The position numbers were made by a program, and so were the translations under genes. Below the pieces are notes generated by a model. That model was not told the origin of the DNA and made no database searches. It worked only from the letters and a program-made list of their open reading frames with translations. 10,261 nucleotides of DNA from JAJTFW01 sp964534995 (lineage in GTDB: Bacteria > Bacteroidota > Bacteroidia > AKYH767-A > OLB10), in contig CAZHSC010000105.1 in the NCBI GenBank assembly GCA_964534995.1, forward strand, positions 1 to 10,261. The letters run 5' to 3'. Each line of letters starts with the position of its first letter. Position 1 is the stretch's first letter. Of this stretch, positions 6,246 to 10,261 are shown one piece after another.

Positions 6246-9170
6246 ATGCCTGCCATCTTCCGCCCGGCCTTAGCCGGTATTTTTTTTATCGTTCTTTCAT
6301 CCGCTCTGTTTGCCCAGCAGCTTCCGCAACAATGGCTGCGCAGTTTCAAGGCTCAGGGAAAAAATTCCGACCGCATCGCGGCTATCTGCGCGGATTCCTC
6401 AGGAAATGTATTTATGGCAGGCTATGCCGGTAATCACCATGGCGCTCCCGATGCCTTTGCCATGAAGCGCAATGCACAGGGTGATACCCTTTGGGTGTAT
6501 TATTATGATGCAGGCGGCAATCGCGAAGATTATGCTACCGATATTGCCATTGACGCATCCGGGAATGCCTATATCACCGGCCGGTCCGAGCAGACCAGCA
6601 ATGCCAATTTCGATTGCTTTACAGCGAAGATTAGTCCGAACGGAACACCGCTTTGGGTGTCACGCTACGCACTTACCGCTCCCAACCAGAGTTTTGGTAA
6701 TGCCCTGGCCGTAGATGACTCCGGAAATGTGTTTGTGGCCGGGTATACGGATCCTTTTCCCGGCAGCAACGACTGGCTGGTGATCAAGTACAATGCTTCC
6801 GGCCAGCAACAGTGGGTGGATATGCTGAACGGTCCGGGGAACGGGGAGGATGAAGCCACCGATATTGTGATTGCACCCAATGGAAATCCCAGCGTTTGCG
6901 GGAGGTCTTATTCGGCCAATACAAGCGGAGGCATGAATATTTTTGTGAAACAGTATACGCCTGCGGGAGGAACCGCATGGACCGATACCTATACCAATCC
7001 GGCGAATCCCTCGGGAGTGGATGAAGCCATTGGCCTGGGTTTCAGCGCTACCGGCGACCTTTTTGTGGGAGGTTCTTCGATGAATCCTGCCGGTTCTGAC
7101 CGGGATGCGATTGCATTAAAATATAACGGCAACGGGATAAGGCAATGGGTTACCTTTTTCTCCGACGCCACCACAACAGGAGATGAGTATGTGTTAGGGG
7201 TATGTGTGGACGATTCCGGAAACACCTATCTCACAGGGACCGAATATCAGAACGGTTTTGTTACGCGGATCAGTCACGATGGCAGCATGGGTTGGAGGAA
7301 GAAATGGATAGGCCCCCTTTCCAATGGCTATGATGTATTTCACGACATCGCCGTAGACAATAACGGGGGCGTATATGCGACAGGACGGGGCGTATATCCC
7401 GGTATAGATCATTACGGGAACGGAGGGATGGCCGCACAGATCATCGCCAAATACAACGCGGGTGGAGATTCGCTCTGGACCCTGCGCAGCGCCGATACCC
7501 TGAACCCCTCCATGGGCTTTGCCATCACCGCACGGAACGGGAAAGTATATGCCGGCGGCTTTGCCAATGATACCGCCTGGGTGGATGAAAACTTTTTTAC
7601 ACAGATCGTGGATACGGCAGGCAACAGCATCAGCGAGTGGAAATACAGCGGTACCGGCGATGCAATTACCCGCGGGCAATTTGTACGTACCGACGCGCAG
7701 GACAATGTATATTGCGCCGCAACCATCGATCGTTTGTACAACGGCGGATATGATGTGGCCATTGTGAAATACAATCCTGTGGGTGATCTGTTGTGGGAAA
7801 GGTATTACAGCACCCGCGGCTGGAACAATGACACCCTGACGGCCATGGAATTTGATCCTTCCGGCAACCTGATCCTCTGTATTTCTTCCGACTCGGCCCT
7901 GCAATCGTCCAATTACCGGCTGTCACTGGTGAAAATGGATCCTGCCGGGAACTTCCTTGATACCGCCTGGTATCTCCCCTCTCTTTTGGGAAATACGCTG
8001 GCGAAGGACATGCTGGTGCGCAATGATGGTAGCGTGGTGATTGGAGCCTCCTCCAACCTGCACGGAGGCATTATCGTATTCTTTGACCTGGCAGGTGTCG
8101 TGCAATGGACGGCAAAGATTGATTCCACGCAATTCGCACTAACGCGGGTCAACAGCCTCGATGCCTTCCCCAACGGTGATATCGCCGTAGGAGGATTCAG
8201 CCAGCCTGGGAGCGGCAACACCGGCCTGGGGATTGTTCAACGCTATACGCCTGCCGGCCAGAAACTCTGGACCGCCCTGATTGACTCCGTAAACGTTTAC
8301 GATGAAGTGCGCGGTATTGCTGTCAATAATGCCGGAGATGTAGCCGCCGTGGGCGCTTCAGGAGGTATCAACACTTTCACAGCCATGCTGGCCCGCCTGG
8401 ATGGCAACAGCGGACAAATCAGCTGGCGCCAGGTGTACAACCCCAACACGAGCAATGAATATGGTCTTAAAGTAAGCTTTACCCCTGCCGGAAACATAGC
8501 CTATATCTGCAGGGGCTGGACGGGCTTTGTGGCACGTTATACAACGGTGCAGTACAGCGCCACGGGGACCTTTCAGTGGGCCACCGTTTACAGCCAGACC
8601 GCCAGCGACCGTGAACCCGTGGATATGCTGGTGGAACCCAACAACCGTGTGGTTACGGCAGGATGGTGGATCGATCAGTTCTCCACCAATTACAATTACG
8701 TGCTGGTTGGATACAACAGCGCCGGCATGCAGCAGTTTCTGAATACATATGAAAACACTACCAACGGCACTTCCAATCCTGACATGTTGCGCGGACTGAC
8801 CCGCGATAGTCAGGGGAATTTTATTGTGACCGGTGAAAGCGCATTTGATTTTTACAATAACTGGCTCTTCAAAATGGTTACTATTAAGTACGGAAATAGT
8901 GCGGTGGGGGAGGAGGAGGCCATTCCGCAGTATGCTAACGTATATGCCTATCCTAATCCCAGTGCCGATGGGCAATTTGTGCTTTTGGAATCTCCCGGCG
9001 CAATTCCGGTGAGTGGTGGACAGGTGTTTGATATCAACGGGCGCCGTGTGGCAGGACTGGATCCGGTGAGCAGGGAGATAAACATCATCTGCTTGCCCGC
9101 GGGCCTGTATCTCCTGCATTACGAACGTGAAGGCTTGCCAGCGGGATGCATCCGGCTGTTGAAATTATAG
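6246..9170 (+). CDS. Secreted SBBP-repeat beta-propeller protein with T9SS type A sorting domain
   Basis: A 974-residue protein. It opens with a signal peptide (MPAIFRPALAGIFFIVL..., likely cleaved after LFA before QQLPQQ). The ATG at 6246 was chosen over the TTG at 6237, which only adds three residues. From about residue 45 to 870 I count roughly sixteen blade-like repeats at intervals of mostly 50-60 residues. Each has a core such as DSSGNVFMAGY, DASGNAYITGR, DDSGNVFVAGY or DSQGNFIVTGE, followed by a segment like ALKYNGNGIRQW. This is the SBBP beta-propeller pattern. Repeats in the middle (about 8-11) are more degenerate. The last 78 residues (897-974; VYAYPNPSADGQF ... VFDINGRRV ... LPAGLYLLHY) form a T9SS sorting domain, so export across the outer membrane and surface attachment or release are expected. 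No catalytic motif is recognised; a binding or structural role is likely. No clear intrinsic terminator follows. Confidence 0.88.
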   Translation: MPAIFRPALAGIFFIVLSSALFAQQLPQQWLRSFKAQGKNSDRIAAICADSSGNVFMAGYAGNHHGAPDAFAMKRNAQGDTLWVYYYDAGGNREDYATDIAIDASGNAYITGRSEQTSNANFDCFTAKISPNGTPLWVSRYALTAPNQSFGNALAVDDSGNVFVAGYTDPFPGSNDWLVIKYNASGQQQWVDMLNGPGNGEDEATDIVIAPNGNPSVCGRSYSANTSGGMNIFVKQYTPAGGTAWTDTYTNPANPSGVDEAIGLGFSATGDLFVGGSSMNPAGSDRDAIALKYNGNGIRQWVTFFSDATTTGDEYVLGVCVDDSGNTYLTGTEYQNGFVTRISHDGSMGWRKKWIGPLSNGYDVFHDIAVDNNGGVYATGRGVYPGIDHYGNGGMAAQIIAKYNAGGDSLWTLRSADTLNPSMGFAITARNGKVYAGGFANDTAWVDENFFTQIVDTAGNSISEWKYSGTGDAITRGQFVRTDAQDNVYCAATIDRLYNGGYDVAIVKYNPVGDLLWERYYSTRGWNNDTLTAMEFDPSGNLILCISSDSALQSSNYRLSLVKMDPAGNFLDTAWYLPSLLGNTLAKDMLVRNDGSVVIGASSNLHGGIIVFFDLAGVVQWTAKIDSTQFALTRVNSLDAFPNGDIAVGGFSQPGSGNTGLGIVQRYTPAGQKLWTALIDSVNVYDEVRGIAVNNAGDVAAVGASGGINTFTAMLARLDGNSGQISWRQVYNPNTSNEYGLKVSFTPAGNIAYICRGWTGFVARYTTVQYSATGTFQWATVYSQTASDREPVDMLVEPNNRVVTAGWWIDQFSTNYNYVLVGYNSAGMQQFLNTYENTTNGTSNPDMLRGLTRDSQGNFIVTGESAFDFYNNWLFKMVTIKYGNSAVGEEEAIPQYANVYAYPNPSADGQFVLLESPGAIPVSGGQVFDINGRRVAGLDPVSREINIICLPAGLYLLHYEREGLPAGCIRLLKL

Positions 9171-9444
9171 GCCGCAAAGCAGGTTTAAGTCTTCGAATTA
9201 TATGTGAACGATAGTTTCACAAACATATACAACAAGGTATCAAGTTCCATTCAGCAAACTCCATCAAAATTCAGTATGCTTTATGGCAGGCATGCTCAAT
9301 GTTTCTCAGTGACCGATGTGCCTTAATGGTTAATGTTTGAGATGCTATCTGTACAAAACTGTACTTACTATTGATTTCACAAGCCTTACCGAAACAATTG
9401 CTGTTTCGTCATCAAATTTAAAAATTCTTTAATTTTTTACCGGG
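9171..9444. other. Non-coding region after the propeller gene
   Basis: No gene is seen. Two small hairpins are visible. One is near 9200-9231 (ATATGTGAA ... TTTCAC ... ACATAT, imperfect). The other is CGAAACA/TGTTTCG at 9390-9396 and 9402-9408 with a five-base loop, followed after about 20 bases by T-rich sequence (CTTTAATTTTTT). Either could be the 3' end of the propeller transcript, but neither has the standard stem-then-U-run form. Confidence 0.4.
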
Positions 9445-9550
9445 CGCAATAAAATTCGGGAGACCGATGCCCACTACCCAATAAAGATAGCTACAAATTT
9501 TTTATGCAAGGAATACCTATTTATATCCGCTTATTTCCGTTTGCAGGGTA
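9445..9550. repeat. Degenerate upstream copy of the 106-bp repeat
   Basis: The stretch before the first good copy aligns loosely with the repeat. CGGGAGACCGATGCCC at 9457-9472 lies at the place of the GGGGAACTGGCGTTCCC core. GCAAGGAATACC near 9508 and TATATCCGCTTATTTCCG near 9523 align with the second half. By eye about half the core positions match (19 of 35 in the best ungapped alignment), with a shift of about 3 bp, so it appears to be an old, decayed copy. Confidence 0.45.
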
Positions 9551-9974
9551 TTACAGACCGGGGAACTGGCGTTCCCGCCCCAAATGAAGATCGTGAAAAT
9601 ATTTTACTTGAACAAGGAATAAATACTTATACCCGTTTGTATCTATTTGAAAATTGTTACAGACCGGGGAACTGGCGTTCCCGCCCCAAATGAAGATCGC
9701 GAAAATATTTTACTTGAACAAGGAATAAATACTTATACCCGTTTGTATCTATTTGAAAATTGTTACAGACCGGGGAACTGGCGTTCCCGCCCCAAATGAA
9801 GATCGCGAAAATATTTTACTTGAACAAGGAATAAATACTTATACCCGTTTGTATCCATTTGAAAATTGTTACAGACCGGGGAACTGGCGTTCCCGCCCCA
9901 ACTAAAAATCGGAAGAAAAATTTACATGAGCAAGGAATAAACATTTGTATACGTTTAATCCATTTCCTTTCATC
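9551..9974. repeat. 106-bp tandem repeat array (three near-identical copies plus one diverged)
   Basis: Copies start at 9551, 9657, 9763 and 9869, spaced exactly 106 bp apart. The first three differ at only two positions (T/C at position 44, T/C at position 94). The fourth keeps the first 33 bases exactly (TTACAGACCGGGGAAC to the end of CGCCCCAA) and then diverges, while still aligning (CAAGGAATAAACATTTGTATACG). The core contains the hairpin GGGAAC-TGGC-GTTCCC. The 106-bp period is not a multiple of three, so the array is not coding. The near-identity of copies 1-3 indicates recent amplification. Confidence 0.95.
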
Positions 9975-10048
9975 ATGCTGCATGATAATACTGCACTTCT
10001 CCGGTAAAAATCCTATGTGCAACCTCAGTGCCCTTAGTACCTCACTGT

Positions 10049-10169
10049 CTGCCGACCGGAGCCGTAGCGTAGGTGGGCCTGCCGACCGGACCTTTAGCGT
10101 AGGTGGGCCTGCCGACCGGACCTTTAGCGTAGGTGGGCCTGCCGACCGGACCTTTAGCGTAGGTTGGGT
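10049..10169. repeat. 30-bp tandem repeat array (four copies)
   Basis: Four units of 30 bp start at 10049, 10079, 10109 and 10139. Units two and three are identical, unit four has one extra T near its end, and unit one differs at about four positions. Each carries CCTGCCGACCGGACC followed by TTTAGCGTAGGTGGG. GGCCTGCC can pair with GGTGGGCC at the unit edges (eight pairs, two of them G-T), so each unit can form an imperfect hairpin. The unit is open in one rightward frame (GPADRTFSVG per unit) but also in two leftward frames, so openness is weak evidence for coding. Confidence 0.92.
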
Positions 10170-10261
10170 AAATTGCAGAATTTCTTTCAGGAAAAAATTT
10201 TGAATGAGGTAGATTCAAGTTTCTAATGCAACGAAGATAAAAACTAATGTTGTATTATGCA

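Noticed and set aside
9551..9974. CRISPR array (33-bp invariant core at regular spacing)
   Set aside because: The 73-base intervals in copies 1-3 are nearly identical instead of unique, there are only four units, and no cas gene is in the window.
9859..10203. A 114-residue rightward open frame with 10-residue repeats GPADRTFSVG
   Set aside because: It runs across the end of the 106-bp array and the 30-bp array, two unrelated non-coding repeats. The 106-bp period is not a multiple of three, no domain or start signal supports it, and the 30-bp unit is open in three of six frames.

Overview
The window looks like a piece of a Bacteroidota chromosome, probably of the Chitinophagales/Sphingobacteriales type. 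Three things point there. Two large secreted proteins end in type IX secretion (T9SS) C-terminal sorting domains. A Bacteroidota-type -7 box (TAnnTTTG) sits directly ahead of one gene, and an imperfect one ahead of another, with no Shine-Dalgarno sequences. The rRNA pseudouridine synthase carries a long, charged, repetitive N-terminal extension of the kind common in this phylum. The 100 Ns at 2545-2644 show that this is a draft scaffold.

Layout: 1-573 is non-coding, with a strong hairpin at 21-54 and a degenerate inverted piece of a repeat that recurs at the far end. Three rightward genes follow. They are a family S66 LD-carboxypeptidase (574-1485, murein recycling), a YraN/UPF0102 nuclease-fold protein (1603-1962), and an RsuA/RluB-family rRNA pseudouridine synthase (2124-3805) with a 21-residue repeat array that contains the assembly gap. 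A strong terminator hairpin (3946-3983) separates this block from a convergent leftward gene.

The leftward gene (5916-4042) encodes a secreted tail-fibre/YadA-head-like protein with a peptidase S74 intramolecular chaperone domain, a coiled coil and a T9SS sorting domain. A 329-bp divergent intergenic region with a hairpin and small palindromes separates it from a rightward gene (6246-9170). That gene encodes a 974-residue secreted beta-propeller (SBBP-repeat) protein, also with a T9SS sorting domain. The two are probably independent surface or secreted T9SS cargoes; nothing in the sequence shows that they interact.

The last 1.09 kb (9171-10261) holds no convincing gene but is rich in repeats. 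It contains a 106-bp tandem array (three near-identical copies, a diverged fourth and a remnant upstream) whose 33-bp core can form a hairpin, followed by a 30-bp tandem array of about four copies. This is the least explained part of the window. I see no defence system, transposase, CRISPR array, tRNA or rRNA gene.
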